In this document: piece after piece, positions 22,336 through 34,875 of the stretch
How the letters are laid out: every line of letters begins with the position of its first letter
Numbering within the stretch: position 1 is the first letter of the stretch
Assembly (NCBI GenBank): GCA_024529925.1
Contig: JAFEUB010001797.1
Span: forward strand, 1,224,501-1,288,500
Direction of reading: 5' to 3'
Length of the DNA: 64,000 nucleotides
Origin: Ophthalmolycus amberensis
Taxonomy: Eukaryota > Chordata > Actinopteri > Perciformes > Zoarcidae
Translations under genes and position numbers: made by a program
The notes under the pieces: generated by a model
What the model saw: only the letters and a program-made list of their open reading frames with translations
The model's database searches: none
What the model was told of the DNA's origin: nothing

Positions 22336-24310
22336 CTGCTTTGTGAAGGGATTGGAGTGTACAAATAGCAAGAGTGTAGCTGTCAGACCAGTGGCTGATG
22401 ATGGGACCTGATGACCTGGTACGGGGGAGGAGGGGGTGAAATGGTGGGCTTGCATGATCTGATGCTGGGGATCACGTCTGGCCCCCGGAGCGGGGAAACA
22501 GGAGCTGCGGGGTCGAGAGGTCGGTGTTGGATAGCATTAGATGCGATGTGGCACACTCCGGTTTTGTGTTGAACACAGCAGAGGGCAGTGGGGACCTCGC
22601 AGGGGAACAGACGCCAGACGCTGATTGACAAGGCTGCAAGCTTTAGCAAACAACAGGCTGCTATGAAACGAGGGCAAAACAGGGAAGGGTGGTGAAGAAG
22701 GGTCAGAGCCGGAGGTCAGATGTGCTCAGTGGAATGCCAAGGAAGGGCAGGCTGCTCGTCTCACACTTAATTAAGACCCTCAGGGTCCTGGTTATTATTG
22801 CAATGTCTAAGCCTGAGCAAAGAGCTGAGCCTGATGATGATATGAACGCATCAGTGACCCAAGAGCCCCCACCCCCCCCCTCCCACACTCTCCGTCAACT
22901 TGTTGCCAACATCTAAGCCCCGTTATCCCCTTAAACCAATTCATGCTCATTTTGCAAATTGCTGCGATATCCTGTCCGCCTATTGGGTTCCATTCCTCTC
23001 GCAGCACGCGTGGCAGCAGGTGACATGTTTAAATAGGATTTGCATCTGAAAACCAGCAGGAGCGTGAGCGTGATACGTGCGGGGAAGACGACATGAAGAC
23101 TGTAATGGAAGAGAGGGGGAAAAAAATGGAAGACCGCCTTTGACCCTGAGAGCAGAGCTGCGAGGAGAAAGACGGCAGGCGAGATTGAAAGATTTCAAAC
23201 GACAAAGGTGAGGTGATTAAGGAGGGCACACAATGACGCTGTCACTGCAATAATAAAAACATACAATACACACATACAATGAGCCTATATCAGACGTTTA
23301 ATGTAGGTCAAGGCCTGTAGTGTGTTTGTATATGACATTTCTAAATTTCTAAATTGTGTGAGGCATACTTGTTTGAATGACATGCCACAATACCGCTATA
23401 ATTATGTTCCGCCATCCGTCACATTAAGCCTGACAATTTAATTGGTGACTGAAATTTAAACCAGCCATTACTAAATTGTAAATCAAGCAAACAGACCATT
23501 GAAAATCTCGAAAATAAGATTAAATTATGTTTCTCCTTTCCAGCAGAGACACAAACCGACTCGCTGAGGGAAACGGCGCTAAATTATGTATGGCTTTAAA
23601 ATGTTCAATAGGATTGTTGAATATTTGAGTGTAATTTCATAGCTATTTTTGTCTCATATCTACGCTGAGGAAGTGTTCGGGTCGCATTGCCTCATTGTGC
23701 CTGTTATTATAGGACATGTAATGATTACACTGCAGGAACAAATATTTGTGTGACTGCAGCTTCTGAGAGCTGATGCTTCGACCTCTCTGCATGATTAGCA
23801 TGAGGGCGGGTTGTGGCCGCTCTAGGTTTGGCGCAGCAAAAACAAAAACAAATTGTGTCTCAGCTCATGTGCGGCAGCAGAGCGGTGGTTTACAAACCTC
23901 AGGATGAAGAAACAAGTCATACTGGCTGCTAGGTGAGACAGTACACAGTGGGCGTCGGACCCAAACCCCTCCACGCATGAACAAAATGCAAGGAGCCGCA
24001 TCGGTTGGCTTGTTTTGCTTCAGGTACAGACAGAAATATGATCCAGGAAGTCCAATTTGAGTGATAGAACCAGGAATTTGCTTATCAAATGCTAAAAAAA
24101 AACAGCACAGTGGTTAATAAACTCGCAGAAATACGGTGTTGTTGATAAAAAAGTAAGCTACTAAGACTGTGACTGAGCCGGGTGCAACCTTTTTGCCCGA
24201 ATGACTCCCCCAAGTTTCATAGCAAACCATCCAAGAGTTTTAAATATTTCACACTCCAAACAGGTGTCGAACGTCACGGTTGCAATAGCGGAAGAGTCAG
24301 TGGGACTGTC
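22332..24310. other. Single-copy-looking non-coding DNA
   Basis: No gene. A short poly-C lies near 22870. Confidence 0.45.
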
Positions 24311-24420
24311 ATTGTTCTGAGGCTTCATCCTCTGGGGACCATGAATGTCGGTACAAAGGTTTAGGCCAATCCATCCAACAGTTGTCAGGATATTTCAATT
24401 TGGACCAAGGTGTTGCACTA
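24311..24420 (-). repeat. Dispersed fish repeat, family 1 (inverted)
   Basis: The complement contains gacattcatggtccccagag then gatgaagcct, which matches 60366-60395 at 29 of 30 bases. It also carries a degenerate aattgaaatatcctgac part. Confidence 0.65.
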
Positions 24421-24544
24421 TCCTACAGACCGGCGTTACCGTCCCACGAGCCACTCAGCAAGCAGCGCTGCAATCTGACTAAAGAAGACCCCTCTTCGGT
24501 TCCACTGCTCACAGCTCATAGACGTGTCATAGCAAGCTGACACA

Positions 24545-24640
24545 TTTGTCAACAGATTGCTTTCTTAGGTTTAGGCAACAAACCAACTTGGTTAGGTTCC
24601 GGAAAATATCATGGTTTTGGGTTAAAGTAAACCCTTTCTG
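24545..24640 (-). repeat. Dispersed fish repeat, family 2 (inverted)
   Basis: The stretch tttaggcaacaaacc, ttggttaggttcc and atcatggttttgggttaa is the inverted counterpart of 63635-63690. A related piece in the 63640 orientation lies at 37525-37565. Confidence 0.6.
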
Positions 24641-26181
24641 GCAGAAAGGCCCGAAGGCAAACTTCTCCTATGTGCCAACTTGACAAAGACGACCTGTGAC
24701 GAGGGTAACAAGTGGACATGTATCTTAATTTGAAGGGGCCTCGAGCCAAAATGTTTTGGAGGCCCTGTAAGTAAAGGTCAACTCCAATGTGCTTATCAAG
24801 AACGAACCAAACCTCTAACTGAAGCTTTTCCCCGCTTTTTCAACGTATCCCTCCTCTCGTCCTCCAGCCTCTTTCTTCTCCATGACAGCGCAGAGACAAT
24901 GGTGCCTGTGTGAGTCGGTTAGGATCAGTGGTCAGCTCCTTTAATGGGGTCTGTCAAATGGTCCCATTACAGAAGGCAAAATTCTACACGGTGTCAACAG
25001 GCTGGTTTTCATCCGCGGTCCTCTCGACTTTCTCACAGACGGGACTAATCAAGGCCCAATGAGAAGTGTCTTGCGTTTGTTTGACTGGGCTGTTTATCTG
25101 CTTCTGAAATGTGAAAACCCAGAGAAGTTGGTTCCAGTCATCCATTTCATTATTTTTCTCTTTAAATCTGAAAAAAAAAGGCTCTTGTGATGGCAGCAAA
25201 AGCTGGCAACAAATAATACTGGGTGCTCAAGAAAAAAGGAAGGAATATATTTTTTGTCACTGGCCAAATACTGTGAGCCGCTCTAACAGTGTTTGTTTCT
25301 CTTCCTGTATTCTCACTGTCGGCGTGGGATGATTGATCATACCTTCTTCCAAGGTCTGGCTTGACTCCCTTTAGCTAAATATTGTATCATATTTTTACCC
25401 AATGTCTGCCCGTTGCTGGCAGGTGGAATCACTATATCTCCTGGTGACTACTCATGACACCTTCATCACTAAAACCTCCTCTGTCCTTGGACATTGATTG
25501 TACCACAGGCTTAATCTAAACACCATATAGTCCCTGCCAGAAAACCTTTCAGCCTATTAACGTTTTAGCCCTTCCCCCTCCCCCCCTCCTGGCTTTCGTG
25601 ACCGTTTCATCTCTGACATTGTTTCTCCCTTACGTTGCTCGGCCTGCTATTGGATACAGCAGGTTGCTTAAAGCGCAGATGACTATCACGACGGAGGAAG
25701 CACCACAGGGAACTCTGGTTCCACGTTAAATACTCGTGTTCAACAAAACTAAACGTAACAAACAAAAGAATCACAGCAGCTACAAGCCTTTAAAAGACCC
25801 CAGTTCATTCATTCAAGACAGAGAAGCAAACGCAGTAAGTGATGGCGGATGAGGCTTCTCCAGGGGGAACGTGTCAGTAAATCAGTCACTTAAAAAACAA
25901 ATAACATCAAACAAGTGCCAATAGCCGTGTCAGCAAAAGTGGCCATCATGAAGTAATTTTATACCCTGTACCTTTATATCTTTCACCTCCTCAATAAATA
26001 AGGTACGGGGTCGGCATTAAATTTGAGAGGAATGCACCTGAGTAATAAAAACGGCTGAGTTATGAATCAAAATAGATTCATACAAGGAGGGTGGGAAGAG
26101 AAATGTGCGAGCTGGAGGTGCAGACAGATTTAAAATTCACTGTCGCTGTGAAATGATAAAGTGTGGCTACACAGTGGCAAA

Positions 26182-26184
<3 letters not shown>
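24641..26184. other. Non-coding DNA
   Basis: Nothing recognised. Confidence 0.45.

Positions 26185-26214
<30 letters not shown>
26185..26214. repeat. (CT)n microsatellite
   Basis: About 15 CT units followed by TATATA. Confidence 0.95.
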
Positions 26215-26219
<5 letters not shown>

Positions 26220-26447
26220 CGCATACGCTCAGATCAAGTATTTTTCAGACCTCGTTTTGTGGGCGTTGTGACTTATTCTTATTCCCCAGGGATTCGCTCT
26301 TGCTCAACAACAGCCGTGGTCCCCCGTCTTACGATGGTAAAATTATGCTGAGCCCAGCAGGAAAGTAATGAAGGCCCTGCAAACCAATAAGGAACTCAGA
26401 ATGAGGGTACTCACAAAATAACTATTTTGATTTCAAAGGCCGCAGGC

Positions 26448-26475
26448 TGTGTGTGTGCGCGTGTGCGTGTGTGCG

Positions 26476-26513
<38 letters not shown>
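26448..26513. repeat. (TG)n microsatellite with CG interruptions
   Basis: TG tract with four TGCG interruptions in the left half and a pure right half of about 17 units. Confidence 0.95.
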
Positions 26514-26516
<3 letters not shown>

Positions 26517-27528
26517 AGTGTCTGAAAAGACTACATTTGAAGGACGGAACAGTGCAGAACAAGATGAGGCGAGAAGTGCGACGGACTGGATGAAAAGGGA
26601 AGGAGAGTGAGATATCTGAGGTTTTTCTTCCTATCGGACAAATCATTCTCCGAGTTCCTTTTCCCGCTGAGGGTTGTGTTGCTCAAAAAGCTGCCTAAAT
26701 ACCACAAACTAATCCCTCAAACCAAGGCTAGTGGAACGGGTGATTTGTAAATGGTGCCCTTTACAAATCGGTTACACCCTGCTTTTATTTATAAATTTTT
26801 TAGCTCGATATCGAACGTCTTCCACGCTCCCTCCCTTCTCTTTTGCCTCCCCCTTTGCACATAATTCAGGAATATGCCAGCGCCTGGGTGCATGCCGTGG
26901 ATTGATGTCACTGCACCCGTGAACATGTAAGTTTAGCTTCCCAGCTCCTGTTCCAGTTCATTAAAGTTGTCTCCCTCTCCCCTTCTCTGACTCTTTCTCT
27001 GTTTCTCTCTTTCCCTCGGTGGAGCAGAGGTCTAGAGAGAGATACAGCGGGGGATTAGTGTCTGTTTGGTTAATTTCAATGCCTCCAAAGAATCTGAGAC
27101 TAATCCCGGCCTCAACCTCTGCTCAGTCAGCACGTGTGCCACGGAGAAGCCACAGAAACAGCCAAATAAGAGGCTTTGTCCTCACACATAGCGCTAATTT
27201 CTCCTCAATCCAGGTGTCCGTGCCGCTTTATATTTCTGGGGTTTAAGCCGGCTGAGTTTGGCATTAGAAGCGTTACACCCCAGGAACAGCGCTGCGGAAA
27301 TACATTCAGGGGATAAACATGGTCAGAGCAGTTTCTCAATTCTTTGCAAAGACTTTTGAATATTTCGATGAAAGAAAATGCATTCTATGCCCTTTGCTGA
27401 AGGTCAGGATGCATTTCACAAAAACACCAAACCAATTTGTAAGGACAGAAAAACAGGAGCACAGTGGATTTAACCTCTTGAACCTGAAGCTGTTTTCCAC
27501 TTTCTTTATTTCATGGCTCGTGCATCGT
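26514..27528. other. Non-coding DNA
   Basis: A pyrimidine-rich part near 26960-27020. Nothing else recognised. Confidence 0.45.
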
Positions 27529-27817
27529 CACTGGTTGGTAACGTTACTTTTATAAGTAACTTGTTACATTACAACATTACTTCTATTAAGGGAAGGCGCT
27601 CCAGGAAAAAACATTGTTTTTCTTACACTGGTCAGTTTTGAGATCTTGGGCTATTTTGCATCTATAACATGTCTTTTTTCAGAAAACCTGTAATACAAAA
27701 AATAAATGTCTTAAATGTAAGTAATCAACTGGGTTGAACTTTCATGGTGATATCTATCCATTACTCTGTACTGGGGAAAGTAATAATATTACTTTAACTT
27801 GTTTCTGCCAAACACTG
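27529..27817. mobile_element. Degenerate hAT-like MITE
   Basis: Begins cactggttggtaacgttac and ends ctgccaaacactg, imperfect versions of the CAGTGTTGG ends of a common fish element whose body is rich in GTTAC/GTAAC strings, also present here (aagtaacttgttacatta). Octamers outside the ends do not match. Confidence 0.4.
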
Positions 27818-29439
27818 ACGACAGACCAGGCAGATAAAACCAAAATGATCTGCATGGCTAAATACCTCTCGAGGTGGAAATGTATTTGTGTGTAATACAA
27901 TACAGTTTTTAAGGAATTTTACATAAAAAATCTTCTTTTTGTTTTAAGATTTCACCCGGATTATTTGTGTTGCTTTTCCCACCTCGAGAAGAAACTGATC
28001 GTTGTACTTCACCGCATATTAGGTCCTCTAGAGACGGGCACAGTTAGGAAAATGCTGCTTGTTTACAAATGAACATTTTTCAAGAAGATACCCACAGGCT
28101 ATTTGTCACTACGTTTGCTTTCTTAGATTCAAATAAAACATGTCTCCGAGATGTTTGCAATTACAAAGGCTTAATACTTTTCTTTTAAACCTCGATATCT
28201 TCCAGCAACTTGTGGAATTCTAATATCTGCTGTAAAATCCATGGTGGCGAATGGAGGCTGTGGCTACAAAAGCAATACTTGACAGTACTTGTTGGTAAGA
28301 TAAATACACTGTGGGTTTTAGTCTCTTCAGGGGAATTGCTAATAGTAATAAAAACATGAAGTAATGCCAGCTTTAGCCTTAAAGGTCATACATTTAAGAT
28401 GGCCTGATAACGTGTACGGAGGGGTCTTGTTATTTCTTGCTTCGTTCCGTCTTATAATTTGTCTGTGCTACACACTGGGTGTTTTTTTGTGTGCAAACGT
28501 CAGTGAGTGCATGCCGGTTTGTTTCTGCAATCTTTGTTCACTGGTTGGCCTGGTTGGGTTAAGTAGTTGATTGTGTGGAAAGATTGTGAGGGAGGGCTCG
28601 TGTTCCCCAGACACGCTGCTCGTCCGGCTTGTATATTTCTTTTTTTTCTTTCCTCCTCTTAAGCCAGAGTTTATTTCTTACAGAAGAGCTGTGCCTCTCC
28701 GGGCGCTACATCAAGGGTATGAACATTCATACTCACACACACACACAGAGACTTTGTGGCACAGTTTTTCGTTCCCTCCAACCTGAGCAGTAGTCGGTGC
28801 GCTGGAGGCTGATGAACAGGCCATAATTCACTGGCTGCTCTGTGACTGGACTGGGACCTTGTTTAATGGGGGAAACTGTTGGCAATTACCAACCATCTAT
28901 GCTTGTTGCACTTTTGTACTGGTCTGAAAGTCAATAAAGTTCAAACCTGCTGATTGAATTTTTATCTAACTCTGAAATGGCTTTTAAAGAGGAAATGTGT
29001 TTTTTTAAAGCTAACTTGATAAAAGACATGCTGAAAACAAGCTGAATACAAAATGTCAGAGAGCATAAAAAAAGTCCTCCATTTGAGACATATTTACATC
29101 AGTTAAACACCAGCGATGCAATCTAATATAAAATCTCACAGTAATTTGTCACAAAATGACATTACAATTAATCATGATGAAAGGCACTTGTCTGCCCAAC
29201 TGCTCCTCGCTCTGCAATCAACCTCAGTGTGAAGATAGAGAGCAGCTTTCAGCTACTTGCTGCCAGGTTTTCTATGTTCCCTTCGTGAATAAGCAGTCCT
29301 CCCATTCCTGCCTGCTTGTTACCTGCATGATATCTATTACCTGTGTGTTTGAACCACCTGTCTGCCCTTTGACCGTCTCCTGCCTGCGGTTGCTCCTTTG
29401 GTTCAGTTTGCTTATGCATGCGGACTGTCTCTAATTGGA
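27818..29439. other. Non-coding DNA
   Basis: No gene. The complements ctcgaggtgg (27868-27877) and ccacctcgag (27979-27988) form an inverted pair with a 101-bp spacer. A short CA tract lies near 28736. Confidence 0.4.
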
Positions 29440-29636
29440 AATAAAACTTAGCTGAATTTCAGGAGCAGGACCACACCTCAGCCACTCGCCCACTTCCGGC
29501 CACACTCCTATAACTACCTACCCACTCTAAGCCTCGGCACGCTCGCGTTTTCTGCACTCGCAACCGGAACACCACGCAGAGGACGCCGCCAACCGCCATC
29601 GAGAGGGTCCGGGCAGCCAAACCCGCGATCTCCACC

Positions 29637-30008
29637 TTGCCGACCAGCTGCATCCACCCGCCAGAATCTGACAATACGAAGAGTCGGACTCACGGCCGTC
29701 CTCCTTTAACTCACATCTCGGTGGCAGAGGGAGACCCGCTACCTCCAGACGTAGACAACGGAAATGTAAATCCAGCTCTCTCCTTCTTCGCTCGCTCCAG
29801 ACCCAGCTCGGGAACGAGCCTCCGACGACCCTGGCTACTCGGCACGCAGCGCTCAAAGACGCCGCCACCCCTCCATGCTCCAGCCAGGTCCCCCATCGAA
29901 GACGCACCAGCTGATATCTCCAACTGGACCACAGTCCGCCTGCTAAGAGCATCGAAGCAACAAAGCAAACCGTGCCAACTTCTCACAACTTTCCCAAAGT
30001 CACGTTAG
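29637..30008 (+). pseudogene. Possible decayed gag-like frame in copy 1
   Basis: The frame carries RSRPSSGTSLRRPWLLGT and EDAPADISNWTTVRLLRASK. Copy 2 has nearly the same residues in a different frame relative to its start. The ISNWT-VR-LRA segment looks faintly like a SAP-type helix found in some fish retroelement proteins. This is a weak memory-based resemblance. Confidence 0.25.
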
Positions 30009-30319
30009 GAAAAAAAAAAAAAACACAAACGTACCTGCATCCAAAACACACCGGCATAACGCCAATGACCGTGACGCCACCACGCACCCCGAAGCTCCGC
30101 CCCCCCAACCCACAAAGTTCCGGGTTGCCAGGTCGCAGCGCCTCACCTCTCATCCCCCTCCACCACCTCAGGCAAACTCAACTTTCCAGCGGCAAAGAGA
30201 TGCCGACTCTATCTTCCTCCCTTCCATTTCCACAGTATTCCATCCCACCTTTTGGCCGGATTCACCTGTCTGTCCCTTCACCGTTCCCTTACACCACCCT
30301 TCTTCTGCCTATACCCAGG

Positions 30320-30712
30320 CACCGGGTTGCCAGGTTCCCTCTCCTCTGTCCCCCTCCCCTATCCCACTTTTCCTACTACGCACGCTCTTCCCACTATGCA
30401 GATTCCTGGCACCGGGTTGCCAGGTTCCCTCTCCTCCGTCCCCCTCCCCTATCCCGCTTTTCCTACTACGCACGCTCTTCCCACTATGCAGATTCCTGGC
30501 ATCGGGTTGCCAGGTTCCCTCTCCTCCGTCCCCCTCCCCTATCCCGCTTTTCCTACTACGCATACTCTTCCCACTATGCAGATTCCTGGCACCGGGTTGC
30601 CAGGTTCCCTCTCCTCCGTCCCCCCCCCCCCTATCCCGCTTTTCCTACTACGCGTGCTCTTCCCACTACGCAGATTCCTGGCACCGGGTTGCCAGGTCTT
30701 CTTTCCTCTGTC
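30320..30712 (+). repeat. 90-bp minisatellite in copy 1
   Basis: Units start at 30320, 30410, 30500 and 30590, with a partial unit from 30682. Each begins caccgggttgccaggttccc (one has catcgg) and ends gcagattcctgg. The last full unit is 92 bp because its C run is longer. Since 90 is divisible by three, frames stay open through it, giving artefactual long frames on both strands. Copy 2 has a single partial unit at 46554. Confidence 0.97.
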
Positions 30713-31364
30713 CCCCTCTCTAAGCTGTCCCCCTCTCTAAGCGCCAACGGATCCCACCCCGCCCACTTCCAGCGATGGACCCACACAATTGGCCAACAAC
30801 GATGCCGCTCCCTCTGCCGTCTTTTGGGGGGTTTTTCACGACGGACGACGTTTGCCGTAGACCAGCCTCGGATCTGGCAAGCAGATGCCAAGTCGTTTCC
30901 CCTCATGCTATGAAATCTGACCAATAGTAGCCACAGCCATCACGTGGGGCCCAGCAAGTCCATCCCTTAAACTCCTGACAACCTAGCAGTTGGTTACCCA
31001 ATCATCAAATGACGCTGCGACACCGGTCTGCCAAGGGCGCATCCTCGATGCAGCTCACGTCTGGGCCACCTCAATGCCATGGCTTTCTCGTTCCCATTCC
31101 AGAAGTTCAGCCCTCCTGCAGACACCCGTCCAACATCGGTTCGGCCATATCCAACGCCGTCTTTAAACCCACAAATCCTCACTTGATCTTGCCGACCAGC
31201 GCACGGGCTTATTTTGGGGTCTGCAAGGCCCGGGAGCCGCAGTGGATCCTCAGCTAAGCCTCCCCCAAACCGCATCAGGCCAAATCTCCATCAACCATTC
31301 CTCAACACTCCAAACAACCGACGAAGGCTCGCTCCGGCCGAGGTGGGGGCCTAAGCTAGTGAAT

Positions 31365-32162
31365 CGACTAAAATGTATGGAGAACTGGCTGAAACAGTGG
31401 AATGACATAACCATTTACGTTATTAAAATAACAATATACCCTACCATCGTTTAAAACCATTCATTCACCCACAACCCTCCCCCCTAACCCTATAACCCAC
31501 CAGCGGGCAGGTTGATTTTAAGAGGTTATGGTGGTTAAAGCAGCATTAGTTGATTGTTTTGGCCACTTGGGAGCAGTGGAGCAAGCTGAAAACACAACAT
31601 CCTGACATATTATCACGAGTCATCGAAGTGCCTGTCAGCAATCAGACGCCGATCAAAGTAAGCGTTCATCGTGAGTCCGATTTCTGGCCACCATGGAAGT
31701 GCAATATTTACTCTTCTTTCGGTCTCACCAACACAAGAAATATAAGTAGCTCTTTACCTGCTAGATGTTACACTGAAAGCTTAGTCCTGAAAACAAAATG
31801 GCTGCAAATGCAATTCTAGAGAGCGGAGGTAATGGGCAAAAAAACCCAATAAGCTAAAAGAGGCCGGAAAAGCTCCATACAGCAGAGGGAAGATCATTTA
31901 CTGCAGGTTTGTCACTACAAGTGACGCCAATTGAATTGCATTATGGGAAGTGTTGGATTCCAGAGTTTTTGGAGCTTGACATATAGGTCAACATAAGGCA
32001 GGCTAACTCTGCCACATTTGCAGAAATGTTTTTATTAATGTGCACTGTCCCGTTCAAATAAACCAATAAATACTAACATATCTTGGCCTTTGCTGCTTAA
32101 TTTTGACCATTCTTTCACATATGTCTCTTTATGGAAGTGAAAAACGTCCAGCTTTACATCTG
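31365..32162. other. Non-coding DNA
   Basis: Nothing recognised. Confidence 0.45.
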
Positions 32163-32214
32163 ACCATGTGACCACGTGATGGCTACCATGTGACCATGTG
32201 ATGGCTACCATGTG
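32163..32214 (+). repeat. 22-bp tandem repeat with E-box-like sites
   Basis: Units at 32163-32184 and 32185-32206 plus a partial at 32207-32214, each starting accatgtgacc. The first unit holds CACGTG at 32173-32178, the second CATGTG at the same place, and each unit start also has CATGTG. Confidence 0.9.
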
Positions 32215-34229
32215 TTATGCGTGATAAACAACTTCTAAAGTTATAGACTCAAGCTACTTCTTTGCTTTGGTAGAAAACCAACAACACCAACAAACAAGCA
32301 CATGAAAGACACCTCTGCAAAAGAAAGGGAGATGGTGTAACTTTGCCAGAACTGTCACACTGTTTATTTTTACTGCAGTGCAGGAAAAAAGTCATTATTC
32401 TGCAATGATGCAATGAAAGTAAAATATGTGTCTCAAACTCGCAAGTGAAGAGTGTGTGTGGGTGATTTTAAATGCCAGGTGTTATTTAATGAACATAGAC
32501 CAAATCTGGTTTGTCGTTGATGAATGTAATCATGTCACTGAAATTGACTTTTCATGAAAGCCATTTTAAATCCAGTACATTATAGTAAGACAAACAGGTC
32601 TGACTCTTAACTAGCTGCTAATACAACACACCCAGGAGGTCCCAGGAGAGAAATAGCAGAAATGTTGAGTGATACCAAAGAAGTGTGATCACAGAAGGGC
32701 ACATTGTTTGAATTGTTGAGCTGTTTTGGATTGTGTTACAATTTTCAAAACTTTGCCATCCGTCCCTGTGGTCTGTAAAATAGAACCTGACCTGCCTTCG
32801 TCAAGTTAAGAGCCAGGCCTACCAGCTGGAAAGGCTGCCGTCTCTCCGCTCAGCCTCATGTGAGGACGTTGCGTTTTGTGTCTAATCCAGCAGCCACGGG
32901 TGAGTTAAAACCCGTTTGCCACAGTTTCAGGGAAACAGGATACACTCACAAAGGGAACAAGCAGAAACATCCTCACATTAAACTTAAAACACGAAGGGTT
33001 CTCGGCTAGCAGGCTTTTTAGTTGGAAAAAGAAAAAGAAACGTACCGAAGTCCTGGTACAGACAGATAACTGTTCCAAAAGGTTTCCACATTACTGACTT
33101 GAATACGCAATTATTCAATATCTCTTTAATTAGCACCACTATAGGCTTTGGGCAACAGCTAAATGTCTTTATGCCTGAACAGATCTTAATTCCAGTGTAT
33201 TTCACTGAGCTGTGGCTGATTGTGTTCTAAACCAATTAAGATGTCATACACCTTCGCAGGCGAGGTCATAGTGTCTGGAATCTGCATCGACAATTCCAGA
33301 TTTCTAAATCAATTTGCAGCTTTAGGAGCTAAATTGCGAAAATGAAAATAGTCCATTCGCAATAAGGGATTTAATAAGGCCAGCAAAAAGAGCAGTCAGT
33401 AATTTAATTGTTGTTTCATTCAAATGAAGCACTTGCTGTCCTCTGGAGTTGGCTGATTATCGAAGGGTCCTTTCACTCCTCTAGCTTTACAGCTCATTGT
33501 GTGTCTGGCTAATGGGTTTTAGCCAGACAGTTATTGTATATTGGTAATGTATCTATCGCAAGAAAAAACAGCTGCCTAGCACACACTCGCAGTCCATATC
33601 CTTAGTGAAATTAAATGGGCCATTTTATAAATGTTTAGCTTGGTCTTACAAGTGAATGAGATTCCCTCATCTAATTTCTTGCATAAAAACCACTGAAGAT
33701 AATCTGAGTCATTCTTTAAAATAAGGATCTAGGGGAGCAGAAATGATAATGAACAACTCTGTTTCTGTCCTCTGACTTTCTGGCGTCCTTTTTCTCTCTG
33801 GTATTGTTTCCCGCTCTCTGTGTCATTCCCTTCAGACTCTCCAGCCCCTCTTCCATCCTCCTCACTGCAGCCCTCTGATCATGTTTAATTCCCCACCTGC
33901 TCTCCGTAGATTAACGTCTCCTTCTGTAATCCCATTAAGTGCCCCGTGTTTCCGCCCGGTGCTCATTACTCCTCCACCGCACCACGGTGGAGCCTGGAAT
34001 TGACTCAGGCCTGACATCCAGCCCCGCATGAGGCCATCCTCGGCCCCTTTCAAAGTTCTACAGCCCCAGCTGCCCTCCCAAATTCACTTTGCCCTTAAGA
34101 CGTGGAAAGTTTAGAGTCACGTTGAAGGACAAGTCTAGAGCGGCGACGCAGAGACTGAGGACTTTAGGAACTTCTCTCCATCATTACTACGTCCTTTGCT
34201 GATATTTTAAATACACTAGCGTCATGTCG
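32215..34229. other. Single-copy-looking non-coding DNA
   Basis: No gene or repeat. The part 33220-33680 has AT-rich homeodomain-like strings (ccaattaagatg, gtaatttaattg) in non-repetitive context and is a weak candidate for a conserved element. Confidence 0.35.
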
Positions 34230-34620
34230 GTTGGTCGGTCTGTCCGTCTACTACTTTGGTATCTTTATTATAACTGTTAGATGTATTGCTGTGTAACTCG
34301 GTACAGATATCAAAGGTGACTTTGGTGATCACCTGACTTTCCCTTTAGCGCAGGTCAAAATCTAGGATTTTAAAACAAATAGCTGCAAAACTAATGACAT
34401 TTTCATCGGCCTCCGCTAGTATTCGGTGCTATTTAGCAAAAGTTAGCACGCTGACAATGCTAAACTAAGATGGTAAACATGGCTAGCATTATACCTGCTA
34501 AATATCTGCACGTTAGCATTGTTGCTGTGAGCATGTTAGCATGCTGATGTTAGCATTTAGCTCATAATAGCCTCACAGAGCTGCAAGTGTGGCTGCAGAA
34601 TGTAAGTCTTGTTTGAAGAT
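34230..34620 (+). repeat. Dispersed fish repeat, family 1 (long copy)
   Basis: Contains gtgactttggtgatcacc, then several gttagca/gctaac strings (gcatgttagcatgctgatg) and ends cctcacagagctgcaag. This order matches a teleost repeat I recall, and the first part matches 8340-8370. Confidence 0.6.
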
Positions 34621-34754
34621 GAGTTTCTAACCTCCACTGAAATACAATTTAAAATAGAAATATGAGGCAAAATGTTGCCTTCACAATTTTCTGATTCTGA
34701 AGTGTTGGACTCTGTCAAGTAAAATTTGGCTGCAACGATTACTTCCTTTATCGG

Positions 34755-34875
34755 TTGAGCTGTAGATTCATGTCCAGGGTGTACCCTGCCTCTCGCCCAG
34801 TGTCAGCTGAGATAGGCCCCCGCCCCCCTGTTACCCTCAAGGAAAAACAAGTAGACCTAATGGATGGATGTTTCA
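34755..34875 (+). repeat. LINE 3'-tail-type repeat ending in GGATGGATG
   Basis: Reads ccagggtgtaccctgcctct, cgcccagtgtcagctgagat and ends taatggatggatg. This is a very common teleost repeat tail that I associate with LINEs of the L2/Maui or RTE type. No coding part is attached. Confidence 0.65.

Larger units (their letters stand above)
29440..31364 (+). mobile_element. CpG-rich retroelement-like repeat, copy 1
   Basis: Starts ataaaacttagctgaattt and ends cctaagctagtgaat. It matches copy 2 at 45552-46900 over most of the left 0.9 kb and the right 0.15 kb. A TATA-like box (degenerate here, ctataactac) lies about 70 bp in. A 90-bp minisatellite occupies 30320-30712. Relative to copy 2 it lacks about 115 bp near 29583, including the ATG and start of the short frame. 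The many intact CpGs suggest a young insertion. The class is unsure: the inverted sequence near the ends of copy 2 hints at a DIRS-like or other terminal-inverted-repeat element, but no recombinase, reverse transcriptase or integrase was seen. Confidence 0.7.

Noticed and set aside
30320..30712. Regular repeats that might suggest a CRISPR array
   Set aside because: The units are directly adjacent 90-bp copies without unique spacers, in a eukaryotic transposon.
29972..30913. 313-codon plus-strand open frame, the longest in the window
   Set aside because: It is kept open by the 90-bp tandem repeat, is matched by open frames on the other strand and in another plus frame, and lies in a transposon copy whose partner lacks it.
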